NCBI RefSeq assembly: GCF_001650695.1
Contig: NZ_LWQS01000035.1
Location: 1-64,000 of the forward strand
Length of the DNA: 64,000 bases
Direction of reading: 5' to 3'
From: Chloroflexus islandicus
Lineage (GTDB): Bacteria > Chloroflexota > Chloroflexia > Chloroflexales > Chloroflexaceae
The notes beneath the pieces are model-generated. The model had not been told where the DNA came from. It worked only from the letters and a program-made list of their open reading frames with translations, and did not search any database. The position numbers and the translations under genes are program-made. Shown here piece by piece: positions 52,030 through 60,205 of the stretch. How positions within the stretch are numbered: the first letter of the stretch is position 1; each line of letters starts with the position of its first letter.

Positions 52030-52293
52030 GAGATACCTCCTAGGAAGTTAGCGGACTGCACCCTTATTCACGAGCTAGGGTACCATATCTACGGTCGAAT
52101 CGACTATACTACGAATAGACTACCACCCATACGTTCTCTAGGTAACAGGCTTGCATTCAATCGTACTTGTGAGTAATATGAGGTCATAGCGGCACGTCAT
52201 AGGGTTGACGTGGGAGATTTATGCTAGAGCATACTCACTCTTGCAGTTATAACTCGGAAAGCTCTTCCCTCATTATTACCTTGGAGGAAACCC

Positions 52294-52728
52294 TTGCGCA
52301 CTATTGTCATCCTGCTCGCACTCCTCAGTCTAATAGCGTGCTCAGCAGCACCATCCACTCCCACACCTACTAACGCTCTGATTGTCCCTACCCCGGCAAG
52401 TGGACAGGCAGTTGTGGTTGGCCGGATCCTATCAAGCATTACCGGAAAGCCAATTTATCGCGTGCGCGTTGCTTTCGCTGAAGTGCTTCGCAACGAAGAG
52501 AGCGCTATTTATGTCGATGATGTCGCTTTCACGCCTGCGACGGAAACAGATACCGCAGGGCGTTTTGTCCTACCTGATTTACCGCCAAAGGAGTATGTCA
52601 TTGTTGTGGGAGATCCTTTTGGGCTAAATGATGTTGTACGTAATAGCGATGGCTCACCGCGGATTTGGAAAATTGAAGCTGGGCAACAACTCGATGTCGG
52701 TGAGTTGAGGGTCAAAATCGAGTCATAG
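52294..52728 (+). CDS. Lipoprotein with carboxypeptidase-regulatory-like domain
   Basis: A 144-aa lipoprotein. Hydrophobic N terminus ending L-I-A-C-S (lipobox, Cys near residue 16), then a short P-T-P-T-N linker. A beta domain follows: V-V-G-R-I-L-S-S-I-T-G-K-P-I-Y ... T-D-T-A-G-R-F-V-L-P-D-L-P-P-K-E-Y-V-I-V-V-G, the pattern of CarboxypepD_reg-like folds. Function unknown. The start is TTG at 52294, decided by GGAGG six bases upstream. Confidence 0.78.
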   Translation: MRTIVILLALLSLIACSAAPSTPTPTNALIVPTPASGQAVVVGRILSSITGKPIYRVRVAFAEVLRNEESAIYVDDVAFTPATETDTAGRFVLPDLPPKEYVIVVGDPFGLNDVVRNSDGSPRIWKIEAGQQLDVGELRVKIES

Positions 52729-52750
52729 GACTCTCGATAATACTTTCGGG

Positions 52751-53929
52751 TTATTCGCCGTTTCTGCCCATCAACAAGCGGTAAAGCTGTTCATACTGGC
52801 GAGCGGCGGATTCAATTGTGAATTGGGTTGCGCGTTCGCGGGCAGCGGAGGCTAATCGGGCAGCTAAATCTCGATCGCAGGCCAATCGTACCATTGCCTG
52901 CGCCAGCGCACTAGGCTGGCGTGGTGGCACTAAGAGGCCGGTTTGCTCATGAATAATGAGATCGCGAGTGCCGGGAATGTCGGTAGCTACCACTGGCGTC
53001 CCTAATGCCATGGCCTCGAGAATGACGGTTGGCAATCCTTCCCACAACGATGAAGAGACCAGCACGTCAAAGCTAGCTATGATATTGATCACATCTGCCC
53101 GCGCTCCCAACCAAAAAACCGATTGATCGAGACCGAGTGCTGTTGCCTGTGCCTGCAAAGCTTGCGGCTTTGCACCATAGCCAGATCCAACGATGACCAA
53201 TAACGCATGTGGCAACTGCGACCGCAACTGCGCAAAGGCTTGTAAAGCGTCAGGAATGCCTTTTTGTTCAGTTAGCCGTCCAACGAGGCCAAAGAGCAGC
53301 GCATCAGGCGCTAGACCTAATTCGGCGCGCAAGTTTGTTCCGGTACGCTGGCTCAGAGTTCGTTCGAGGTCGATCCCATTATGAATTAACCAGACTGGCT
53401 GGCGCCTGAGCCGGACGAGTTTCTGGCGCTCAAGACTGGTCACAATATCAGCCGAGACTCCTACCTGCGCCGAAACCAGTAATGCGTACAGAGCCGATGT
53501 AACGACGCGCAATGAGGGATGGCGCGGAAATTCGAGTGTGGTTTGGCATGTGCGGATCAACCGCATGCGTGCGGAGGTTAACCGTAATGCCATCCCTACG
53601 ATACCGGCATATTCGCCGTGCGCATGGACAATATCAGGCTTAAGCACCGCAAACAGTGAACGCAACCGATGCCAAGCCATATAGACGGATCGCAACATTC
53701 GTGAATCAAATGGCGCGCCATAGTGTACCTCAATGCCGGAACTTCGCAACTCTGCTTCCCATTTTTGTTCGATTGAACGATGAAAGCGCCAGAGATTGAC
53801 TACTTGCACTTGAAACTGAGAAGGATCTAACGCTTGGGCTAAGCGAATACTATAAAGCTCAAGACCACCACCCAAATCTCCTACAATCAACCCCGGAATG
53901 AGTTGTACGACTTTAGTTCGCTTATCCAT
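52751..53929 (-). CDS. Glycosyltransferase family 4 (copy B)
   Basis: A 392-aa GT-B enzyme paralogous to the one at 47655-48818. Shared landmarks include G-D-L-G-G-G-L-E-L-Y-S-I-R-L-A, L-T-E-Q-K-G-I-P-D-A-L-Q-A-F-A, and S-L-W-E-G-L-P-T-V-I-L-E-A-M-A-L-G-T-P-V-V-A-T. Both end with R-A-T/V-Q/K-F-T-I-E-x-A-A-x-Q-Y. It probably adds a similar sugar to a different position or acceptor. Lies between a lipoprotein gene (convergent) and the flippase. Confidence 0.88.
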   Translation of the reverse strand: MDKRTKVVQLIPGLIVGDLGGGLELYSIRLAQALDPSQFQVQVVNLWRFHRSIEQKWEAELRSSGIEVHYGAPFDSRMLRSVYMAWHRLRSLFAVLKPDIVHAHGEYAGIVGMALRLTSARMRLIRTCQTTLEFPRHPSLRVVTSALYALLVSAQVGVSADIVTSLERQKLVRLRRQPVWLIHNGIDLERTLSQRTGTNLRAELGLAPDALLFGLVGRLTEQKGIPDALQAFAQLRSQLPHALLVIVGSGYGAKPQALQAQATALGLDQSVFWLGARADVINIIASFDVLVSSSLWEGLPTVILEAMALGTPVVATDIPGTRDLIIHEQTGLLVPPRQPSALAQAMVRLACDRDLAARLASAARERATQFTIESAARQYEQLYRLLMGRNGE

Positions 53930-53982
53930 AGCTAACCTAACACAATATAGCGATCCCTATCCAGCCCGCAACGATACAGTGA

Positions 53983-55254
53983 TTAGAGCCGTTTCATCCG
54001 CAATGTATGGATGGCTCCTACCCAATAAAACACGCAGAGCACGGCTTCGACCGTGCTATAGGTCAGCGTTGCCCCGTCAAGACCGAAGCGAGGTATCAGG
54101 ACTAAACCGCTAACGAGGCTTGCTACCATAACAATACTTTGAATGACCACCCGCAGCCGTTGCGCACCTAATGCCAGTATTACCGCCACAGCCACAAAAC
54201 TAAGCGACTTGGCCAGCGGCACAATACTTAGCGGTTTTAACAGGGGAATAGTGGCATCATATTTCGTTCCATATACCAGACGCAACACATCACCACCAAA
54301 CCACCAAAAGCCAATAAACATAGCTATGCCATACAGTGCGGCCATTCCAATCATACCAAGCAACAGTTGCCGGCGCTGGCGTTGATCAAGGCTAGAGCGA
54401 CTAAGCATCGGCAAACCAACATTAAACATAGCAAGTGGCACAAGAAAAGTCATAGAAATAAGGTTAATAGCGGAACGAAACGTGCCAACAATTATATCAT
54501 CAGTAAAAAATGCCAACATTGCAATTTGCGATTGCGAATAAATACTAGCTAATACATCAGACAGCACAAAAAAGCTAGCGCTTTGCATCAAATGGCCAAG
54601 GTGCAGCGGTCGCCATGAACCGCGCAGGTATTCAGCTAAGAGCACAGCCACCACAACAAGGGTTATGCCACTGACTATCGTTTGACCAGCTACAACTATC
54701 GCAACGCTCGGCGGCCAAATCATCAAGATCAGCACGAGCGCCAACAATAATAAGGAATCGAGACTTTGCAGAATGGCTACTAAAGAGTTGCGATTAACTG
54801 AATGCAATACGACATGGCCGGTACGAATATAACTCTCGGCAATGACTCCGAGCATACCTATAATTAAGAGCCAGCTAATCCCATCCTGTGACCAAGCTAT
54901 AGTCATTGCGCCGATTAAGATACTTGCAGCAATAAACTTCAGAACTAGCAGACGGCGCACATTGAACGATAATTGATGAGGATCGCGACCACCCTCATGC
55001 AAGAGCCATGTATCGAAGCCAAAGCCAAGGAGATTTGCCATTAAGGCTAGCGTGGTGATCAATGTGGCATATTGCCCGTATAAAGCCGGACCATCGAAGT
55101 ATCGAACCAACAAAATGCCGGCAATTGCACTAAGCAGGCGACTGAATAATGTCCCTGCCGTAACCACCGCGAATCCACGCGCTAGTACCGCTATTGTTGG
55201 TGGAATAATCCCGTTTAGGTAACGTTTGATTGCTTTTTGCTTTGATGTAATCAT
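53983..55254 (-). CDS. Polysaccharide flippase (Wzx/MATE-like, PST family)
   Basis: A 423-aa membrane protein with about 12 transmembrane helices. The N-terminal V-T-A-G-T-L-F-S-R-L-L-S-A-I-A-G-I-L-L-V-R and later Y-G-Q-Y-A-T-L-I-T-T are typical for oligosaccharide flippases. It is expected to move lipid-linked glycan repeat units across the membrane. ATG 55254 gives an ATGA overlap with the stop of the broken sulfotransferase frame; the longer frame back to 55356 is a shadow of that gene. The coding sequence is AT-richer than the rest of the window. Confidence 0.83.
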   Translation of the reverse strand: MITSKQKAIKRYLNGIIPPTIAVLARGFAVVTAGTLFSRLLSAIAGILLVRYFDGPALYGQYATLITTLALMANLLGFGFDTWLLHEGGRDPHQLSFNVRRLLVLKFIAASILIGAMTIAWSQDGISWLLIIGMLGVIAESYIRTGHVVLHSVNRNSLVAILQSLDSLLLLALVLILMIWPPSVAIVVAGQTIVSGITLVVVAVLLAEYLRGSWRPLHLGHLMQSASFFVLSDVLASIYSQSQIAMLAFFTDDIIVGTFRSAINLISMTFLVPLAMFNVGLPMLSRSSLDQRQRRQLLLGMIGMAALYGIAMFIGFWWFGGDVLRLVYGTKYDATIPLLKPLSIVPLAKSLSFVAVAVILALGAQRLRVVIQSIVMVASLVSGLVLIPRFGLDGATLTYSTVEAVLCVFYWVGAIHTLRMKRL

Positions 55255-55683
55255 ATTTTGATGGCAACAAGATGCATTGGCTCGTCGTGTCGCCGGTTTT
55301 GCCCATAACGATGCGGAATGCGCGTTGCGAAGGGCATTGCCTCCAAGCAGACCCATTGCAGCGTATCACGACGACGAATGGAGATAACTCGCCAGTTGTG
55401 CTTAATCAGTTTGGCGAGAAGATGGTTCATTTCTTCATTCTGATGAACGATCAGTTGGAAGCCATCGACCTGACAAACGGCGGTAACGTAGACCCAGTGC
55501 GGATAGAGCAGCAGATAGTGCAATACGAATGGCTTAAGTAACCGTCGCAAATAGCTCTTCCAGCGTCCTTGATAAATATAGTTCGCTGTAGCACCAAATG
55601 TGTGGATGCGAATTCGATACAGATACAAGGAGGGTACTACCAGCCCGTCGCATTCCAAAAACAACAAAACGTTGATGGTTCAT
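55251..55683 (-). pseudogene. Frameshifted sulfotransferase
   Basis: Starting from ATG 55683, one frame encodes F-V-V-F-G-M-R-R-A-G-S-T-L-L-V-S-V-S-N-S-H-P-H-I-W-C-Y-S-E-L-Y, the 5'-phosphosulfate-binding loop of PAPS sulfotransferases, and then ends at 55534. A different frame continues over about 55251-55600 with G-F-Q-L-I-V-H-Q and V-I-S-I-R-R-R-D-T-L-Q-W-V-C-L-E, the 3'-phosphate-binding R..S/N..-type helix. The two halves are each convincing only if a frameshift lies near 55560-55605. The product also ends early (about 140 codons against the usual 200-300). Likely a decaying surface-glycan sulfotransferase, or a sequencing indel. Confidence 0.6.
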
Positions 55684-56030
55684 AATTAGCAAATGTACTC
55701 CGATACGAGCAAAAATGAAACTATAGAATGCTAATTTCAAAATCAATTGCTATATCTTAAAATTTTGACAAGGCTAGTAACAACGCTGGTGAGTATACCA
55801 GACGAGCGAAACATTTGTCAATGTGGTTAGCTTGATTTGTAGGGCAGCGATGCGCCATCTTGCCGCAGAACGAGTCTTTCCCTAACCAAGGCTTCCATCT
55901 ATGCAATATCCTACCGTGAACACCTCTCCAATAGCGCAGAAATCTGCATCCGGGTTCACGCTACCCAAGAGTGATGCGGTATACTCTATAAGGTGTGCAA
56001 TGTGTATCCGTTCTGGTTAACGAGGTTCTT
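55684..56030. other. AT-rich intergenic region
   Basis: No gene seen. Between divergent genes. GGTATACT at about 55978-55985 is a possible -10 for the lipoprotein gene on the plus strand. Confidence 0.4.
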
Positions 56031-56516
56031 ATGCGACGTCTACTCATTGGTTGGCTCTGCGTTCTGCTGTTAGCCGGATGTGCTAGTTCTCCAACGCCTG
56101 AACCAACTCCAACTGCTTCAGTAGCCTACCCTGCCCCGCAACCTGCATCGGACGCCACTACCACTGCTAGCTATCCGGGACCATCATCTAATCCCAACCA
56201 GCAACAGATACTGGCATTTTACATCGTCGAACCGGTGCGCGCTACTGATAACCAGTTGAACGGCGGCGGGCCGCCGCAAGCGCCAATTCGGATTGTCAAT
56301 TTGTCGCGCAATAATGCTGTGATCGCGGAGACCGCCACAGGCGCGGATGGTCTGTTTAGCGTTCCGCTCCGCGATGTCGCTGCGGGAGATTCGGTGGCGA
56401 TTGTGTTCAACGAACAAGCAGCGTCAGCCTACTCTCGCGAGCAGGTGCAACCGTTTAGCGTGCAGACGCTGCCTTCCGGTGAGTTGGTGATGAGCAGTGT
56501 GATAGTTTCACCCTAA
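56031..56516 (+). CDS. Lipoprotein with Ig-like/CarboxypepD_reg-like domain
   Basis: A 161-aa lipoprotein. The signal segment L-L-I-G-W-L-C-V-L-L-L-A-G-C-A-S-S has a clear lipobox. A Pro/Thr/Ser-rich linker (about residues 20-65) leads to a beta-rich domain with I-R-I-V-N-L-S ... G-A-D-G-L-F-S-V-P-L-R-D-V-A-A-G-D-S. Function unknown; similar in layout to the lipoprotein at 52294. The ATG at 56031 has GAGG five bases upstream. Its stop is 1 bp from the convergent comM stop. Confidence 0.75.
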   Translation: MRRLLIGWLCVLLLAGCASSPTPEPTPTASVAYPAPQPASDATTTASYPGPSSNPNQQQILAFYIVEPVRATDNQLNGGGPPQAPIRIVNLSRNNAVIAETATGADGLFSVPLRDVAAGDSVAIVFNEQAASAYSREQVQPFSVQTLPSGELVMSSVIVSP

Positions 56517-56517
56517 C

Positions 56518-58035
56518 TCACTCTCCTTGCCGGGGCCGGTATTGGATCGCTTCAGCCACGTGCGGCGCTGCTACCTGTTCGGCGCCAGCCAAATCGGCGA
56601 TGGTGCGGGCCAGCCGCAATACCCGGTGGTAGCTGCGCGCTGAGAGGTTGAGCCGCTGCACGGCAGCTTTCAGCAACGCTTGGCCGGCGTTGTCCGGGGT
56701 GCAGAAGGCGCGGATTTCGGCTGGGCCGAGGTCGGCGTTGCTGTGGCAACGCGGGTGATCAAGCAACCGTTCGCTTTGGCGGCGGCGCGCAGCGATCACC
56801 CGCTCGCGCACGATTGCCGACGGCTCGCCGGGCAGGTGGTGGCTCAGTTTGTCGTAGTTGATCCGCGGCGCTTCGACGTGAATGTCGATCCGGTCGAGCA
56901 ACGGCCCGCTGACCCGCCGTTGGTAACGGTTGACCAGCATTGGCGGGCAGTTGCAGGTGCGTTCAGGGTCGCCATGCCAGCCGCAGGGGCAGGGGTTTTG
57001 GGCCGCAACCAGCATGAACGACGCCGGGTAGGTGACGCTGCCATGGGCCCGGCTGAGTGTCACCACCCGATCTTCGAGCGGCTGGCGCAAGACTTCGAGC
57101 CGGTGGCCGAATTCGGGCAGCTCGTCGAGGAAGAGAATGCCGCGATGGGCCAGCGAGATCATGCCCGGTCGCACCCGGCTGCCGCCACCCACCAATCCGG
57201 CGGTGGAAACGGTGTGGTGTGGCGCGCAGAAGGGCCGTTCGCGCACCAGCGGCATATCGCGTGGCAGTTGCCCGGCGACGCTGTAGATTTTGGTCACTTC
57301 GAGCGCCTCGGTAAAGCTCAGCGGCGGCAAGATTGAGTGCAACGCCCGCGCTAGCATCGTCTTGCCCGATCCCGGCGGCCCGCTCATCAGCACATTGTGC
57401 CCGCCAGCGGCAGCCACCTCTAAGGCGCGCTTGACGTGCTCTTGCCCCCGCACATCGGCAAAATCCACATGCGGTTTAGGCGGAGGCGGCGTAAAACCAG
57501 TGACTTTGTGATACGGCAGGATCACCCGCGCGCCGCTGAGGTGTTCGACCAATTCGCGCAGCGAGCGCACCGGCATAATCCGCAACCCCTCGATCAATGC
57601 TGCCTCGGCGGCGTCTTCCACCGGCAGGTACATGGTGGCAATGCCGTGGGTACGGGCCACCGCCGCCATTGGCAAAATGCCGTCAGTATGGCGCAGCATG
57701 CCGTCAAGCCCTAACTCGCCGACAAAGACGGCATTGCTCAGATCGGCGTCGAGCTGGCCGGTGGCGATCAGCAGCCCGAGCGCAATCGGCAGATCGTAGG
57801 CCGGGCCGGCTTTGCGCAGATCGGCTGGCGCGAGGTTGGCGGTGATCCGGCGCATCGGGAAGCTCAGGCCGCTGTTGCGAATCGCTGCCCGCACCCGCTC
57901 GCGGCTCTCTTGCACGGCGGCATCTCCTAACCCTACCACGTTGAAGGCGGGCATGCCGGTGGCGACATCGACTTCTACCGCAACAAGAATGCCGTCAAGG
58001 CCGATCACGGCGCAACTATGGACTTGGGCGAGCAT
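56518..58035 (-). CDS. comM: ComM/YifB-family Mg-chelatase-like AAA+ ATPase
   Basis: A 505-aa protein. N-terminal ~170 residues form the ChlI-like/Lon-protease-like domain (V-E-V-D-V-A-T-G-M-P-A-F-N-V-V-G-L-G-D-A-A-V-Q-E-S-R-E-R-V). Walker A is G-P-P-G-S-G-K-T near 215, Walker B L-F-L-D-E-L-P-E-F near 300. A four-Cys stretch C-P-C-G-W-H-G...C-N-C-P near 355 is typical. ComM proteins promote branch migration during natural transformation. Start ATG 58035 has GGAGG five bases upstream; the longer frame overlaps repeats. Confidence 0.9.
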   Translation of the reverse strand: MLAQVHSCAVIGLDGILVAVEVDVATGMPAFNVVGLGDAAVQESRERVRAAIRNSGLSFPMRRITANLAPADLRKAGPAYDLPIALGLLIATGQLDADLSNAVFVGELGLDGMLRHTDGILPMAAVARTHGIATMYLPVEDAAEAALIEGLRIMPVRSLRELVEHLSGARVILPYHKVTGFTPPPPKPHVDFADVRGQEHVKRALEVAAAGGHNVLMSGPPGSGKTMLARALHSILPPLSFTEALEVTKIYSVAGQLPRDMPLVRERPFCAPHHTVSTAGLVGGGSRVRPGMISLAHRGILFLDELPEFGHRLEVLRQPLEDRVVTLSRAHGSVTYPASFMLVAAQNPCPCGWHGDPERTCNCPPMLVNRYQRRVSGPLLDRIDIHVEAPRINYDKLSHHLPGEPSAIVRERVIAARRRQSERLLDHPRCHSNADLGPAEIRAFCTPDNAGQALLKAAVQRLNLSARSYHRVLRLARTIADLAGAEQVAAPHVAEAIQYRPRQGE

Positions 58036-58354
58036 AGTTCCTCCAACCTTAAGGCGCAGAGTGAGCAAAGGCGCGAAGGATTTAACGCAAAGGCGCAAAG
58101 AACGCGAAGGTCACAAAGATGTTTAACGCAAAGGCGCGAAGAACGCGAAGATCGCAAAGAGTTTTATTGTTGTGGCATCTGCGCTGCGAACAACGCCACG
58201 TCTTGTAAAGCGCCACTTAGCCTAGCTGATTCGACAGGAGCAAGCCTCACTGTCAAGCAATACGTGCCTCTACTATAGATACTGCGCGAGATCGGCAAAA
58301 GATTCGCGGTGAGATGCCATTTGCCAATTCTTTTCCGGTTACGTTACCCCTATC
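58036..58354. repeat. Tandem AACGCAAAGGCGC repeats upstream of comM
   Basis: No gene. TTTAACGCAAAGGCGC...AACGCGAAG units at 58081-58121 and 58122-58161 are two tandem ~41-bp copies of the inverse of the GCGCCTTTGCGT repeat seen elsewhere. The rest is unremarkable. Confidence 0.7.
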
Positions 58355-58383
58355 TTGTCAATTGGTATGATATGCAATATAAT
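58355..58383 (+). promoter_or_regulatory. Promoter of the seven-helix membrane protein gene
   Basis: TTGTCA at 58355-58360, exactly 17 bp, TATAAT at 58378-58383. The best sigma-70-type match I found in the window; ATG follows at 58425. Confidence 0.75.
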
Positions 58384-58424
58384 GAACTCGTGTGTCAAGC
58401 TATTGAGTGAGCGGGAGGCGTGCG

Positions 58425-59129
58425 ATGGAGATGGAATATTCGCTGGCGCTGGCGCTGGAGGATTACCTCCCGGTGATCTTTTCGCTGATCGGGGTGTGGT
58501 TTATTGCCCGCACAGTGTACCAACTCGACCGGGGACTGGGAATGATGGCGTTTGCCGGTTTGGGTTTGTTGGCGATCGGCGGCGTTCTCAAGGCGACGTG
58601 GAAGTTGCTGATGGCGATTAATGGTACTGATATTCCGCTATTCAGCCAAGCCCTGTTCCCAATGATTGCTCCCGGTTTTGCTCTGATCTCAACCGCGGTC
58701 TATGGATATACGCGCCAGTTGCGCGGCAAGCCGGCTATTGGCTGGCTATGGCTGGTGCCGGTGATCGTGATTGCGCTGTTTGTGGGTGGTTCGGCGTTGA
58801 TTGCGTCGAATGGCGGGCCGTGGCGGGTGCCGCTGATTATGCTGGCGACGATCGGCAATGTGGCGTTGCTGCTGATGCTGGCGGTGGGTGCGTGGCGGCG
58901 CAATATGCGCGGCATCGCGGTGGTGTTTGTGGTGGTGTTGCTGGTTGTGATCGGTATGTCGCAGATGGCCAGCAACGTGCCGCAGACGATTGCGGTGCAG
59001 TGGTTTGAGCAGATTGCGCAGACGCTGGCCCAATTGGCGTTCTGTCTGAGCGCATGGCAATTGACGCAGCGGATGGCGCAAGAGGCGCCGGTGCGCCGGC
59101 TGGCGGTGGGGATGGCGTCGTCATCGTAG
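58425..59129 (+). CDS. Seven-helix membrane protein of unknown function
   Basis: A 234-aa integral membrane protein with about seven hydrophobic segments and short loops (V-I-F-S-L-I-G-V-W-F-I-A, F-A-G-L-G-L-L-A-I-G-G, W-L-W-L-V-P-V-I-V-I-A-L-F-V, and others). I do not recognise the family. The ATG at 58425 has GGAGG seven bases upstream; a GTG at 58407 would add six residues. The last three codons (TCG TCA TCG, Ser-Ser-Ser) and the stop lie inside a perfect 48-bp palindrome shared with the convergent gene. Confidence 0.75.
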   Translation: MEMEYSLALALEDYLPVIFSLIGVWFIARTVYQLDRGLGMMAFAGLGLLAIGGVLKATWKLLMAINGTDIPLFSQALFPMIAPGFALISTAVYGYTRQLRGKPAIGWLWLVPVIVIALFVGGSALIASNGGPWRVPLIMLATIGNVALLLMLAVGAWRRNMRGIAVVFVVVLLVVIGMSQMASNVPQTIAVQWFEQIAQTLAQLAFCLSAWQLTQRMAQEAPVRRLAVGMASSS

Positions 59130-59163
59130 GGTCAAGGCATGCCTTGACCCTACGATGACGACG
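59116..59163. repeat. Perfect 48-bp palindrome over two convergent stop codons
   Basis: The two 24-bp arms (59116-59139 and 59140-59163) are exact inverted complements without a spacer; the centre is AAGGCATGCCTT. Each arm carries TCG TCA TCG TAG or its complement, so both convergent genes end Ser-Ser-Ser-stop. The inner 28 bp (GTAGGGTCAAGGCA and its complement) belong to the dispersed palindrome family. It may act as a two-way terminator, though without U runs. Confidence 0.9.
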
Positions 59164-60205
59164 ATGACGACGCTGTTTCGATCTGACGCACCGTGCTGCG
59201 CCGGCTCCGCCGGCGCGGCTGGTCTTCCGGCGGGAACAAGGCGTCTAACGCAGCGGTAATGGCTGCGTGCTCGGCATGCACCCCAGCGGTATGCTGCTCG
59301 AACCAGTCACTATGCCGCCACGTGAGCGCTAGCGGCGCGACGCGGCGAATATCTTCGGTGTTGACCACACTGCGGAAATCAGCGGCAGCGCGGGCCCGCG
59401 CCCCTTCGAGCAAGGCGATTTCGGCCCGGTGCGAGGGAATGCGCAACTGTTGCACCAGCGCCAGCGCCTGCTCTTCGAGTTCAGGCGGGATGGTTACGTG
59501 GGGCAGAATTTCGCGCGCTGCCATAATCTCTTCAGCGAGCGCGGCAGTCTGGGCAGCGTAGGCTTGGCGGAAAGCCACCGGATCGGTGCGAAAATCGCGC
59601 GCGCGCCGGTAGATTTCCAGCCGCGCGCGGTGATCCGTCACCGGTGCCACCCATACCCGCAGGCCGAAGCGGTCGAGAATCTGGGGCCGCAACGAGCCTT
59701 CTTCGGGGTTCATCGAGCCAATTAACACGAATTGGCTAGGGAAGAGCCGCACCATCGCGCCGCGCCGCACAAAGGTGCGGCCTTGCGCCGCTGCATCGAG
59801 TATGGCGTCCACGACCGCCTGATCGAGCAGGTTGATCTCATCGACATACAAGACGTTACCGTGAGCGCGCGCGAGAATCCCCTCTTCCAAGCGCACCACT
59901 CGCTGCTCGAGCGCAATGCGCTCGTTGATCCCTCCCACCACATCTTCCAGCCGGGCATTGAGCGGCAACTCGATCAACCGCATCCGCTCGACTACCGGCT
60001 GGCCTTCGCCGTCAGCCGGCTCACGAGTGACCAGCGGCATCAGATCGAGCAGGCTGCGGACTGCCGTCGTCTTGCCGACGCCGTACGGTCCGCTGAGCAG
60101 AATGCCGCCGATCTGCGGGTTGATCAGACCAAGAATGAGCGCGGTTTTGAGTTCGGTCTGGCCAACCATTGCCAGCAGCGGAAACGGATGGATGTCGTCG
60201 GTCAT
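59150..60205 (-). CDS. Magnesium-chelatase subunit I-like AAA+ ATPase (BchI/ChlI)
   Basis: A 351-aa AAA+ protein of the ChlI/BchI family. Walker A reads G-P-Y-G-V-G-K-T-T near residue 40 (BchI usually has G-D-R-G-T-G-K-S). E-L-P-L-N-A-R-L-E-D-V-V-G-G-I, V-L-Y-V-D-E-I-N-L-L-D near 115, and G-S-M-N-P-E-E-G-S-L-R-P-Q-I-L-D-R-F-G-L near 170-190 follow. A bacteriochlorophyll role fits a phototroph, but the altered P-loop and lack of bchD/bchH next to it leave other chelatase or MoxR-like roles open. The ATG 60205 is preferred to a GTG at 60223. The C terminus ends in a run of six serines that partly lies in the 48-bp palindrome. Confidence 0.72.
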   Translation of the reverse strand: MTDDIHPFPLLAMVGQTELKTALILGLINPQIGGILLSGPYGVGKTTAVRSLLDLMPLVTREPADGEGQPVVERMRLIELPLNARLEDVVGGINERIALEQRVVRLEEGILARAHGNVLYVDEINLLDQAVVDAILDAAAQGRTFVRRGAMVRLFPSQFVLIGSMNPEEGSLRPQILDRFGLRVWVAPVTDHRARLEIYRRARDFRTDPVAFRQAYAAQTAALAEEIMAAREILPHVTIPPELEEQALALVQQLRIPSHRAEIALLEGARARAAADFRSVVNTEDIRRVAPLALTWRHSDWFEQHTAGVHAEHAAITAALDALFPPEDQPRRRSRRSTVRQIETASSSSSS

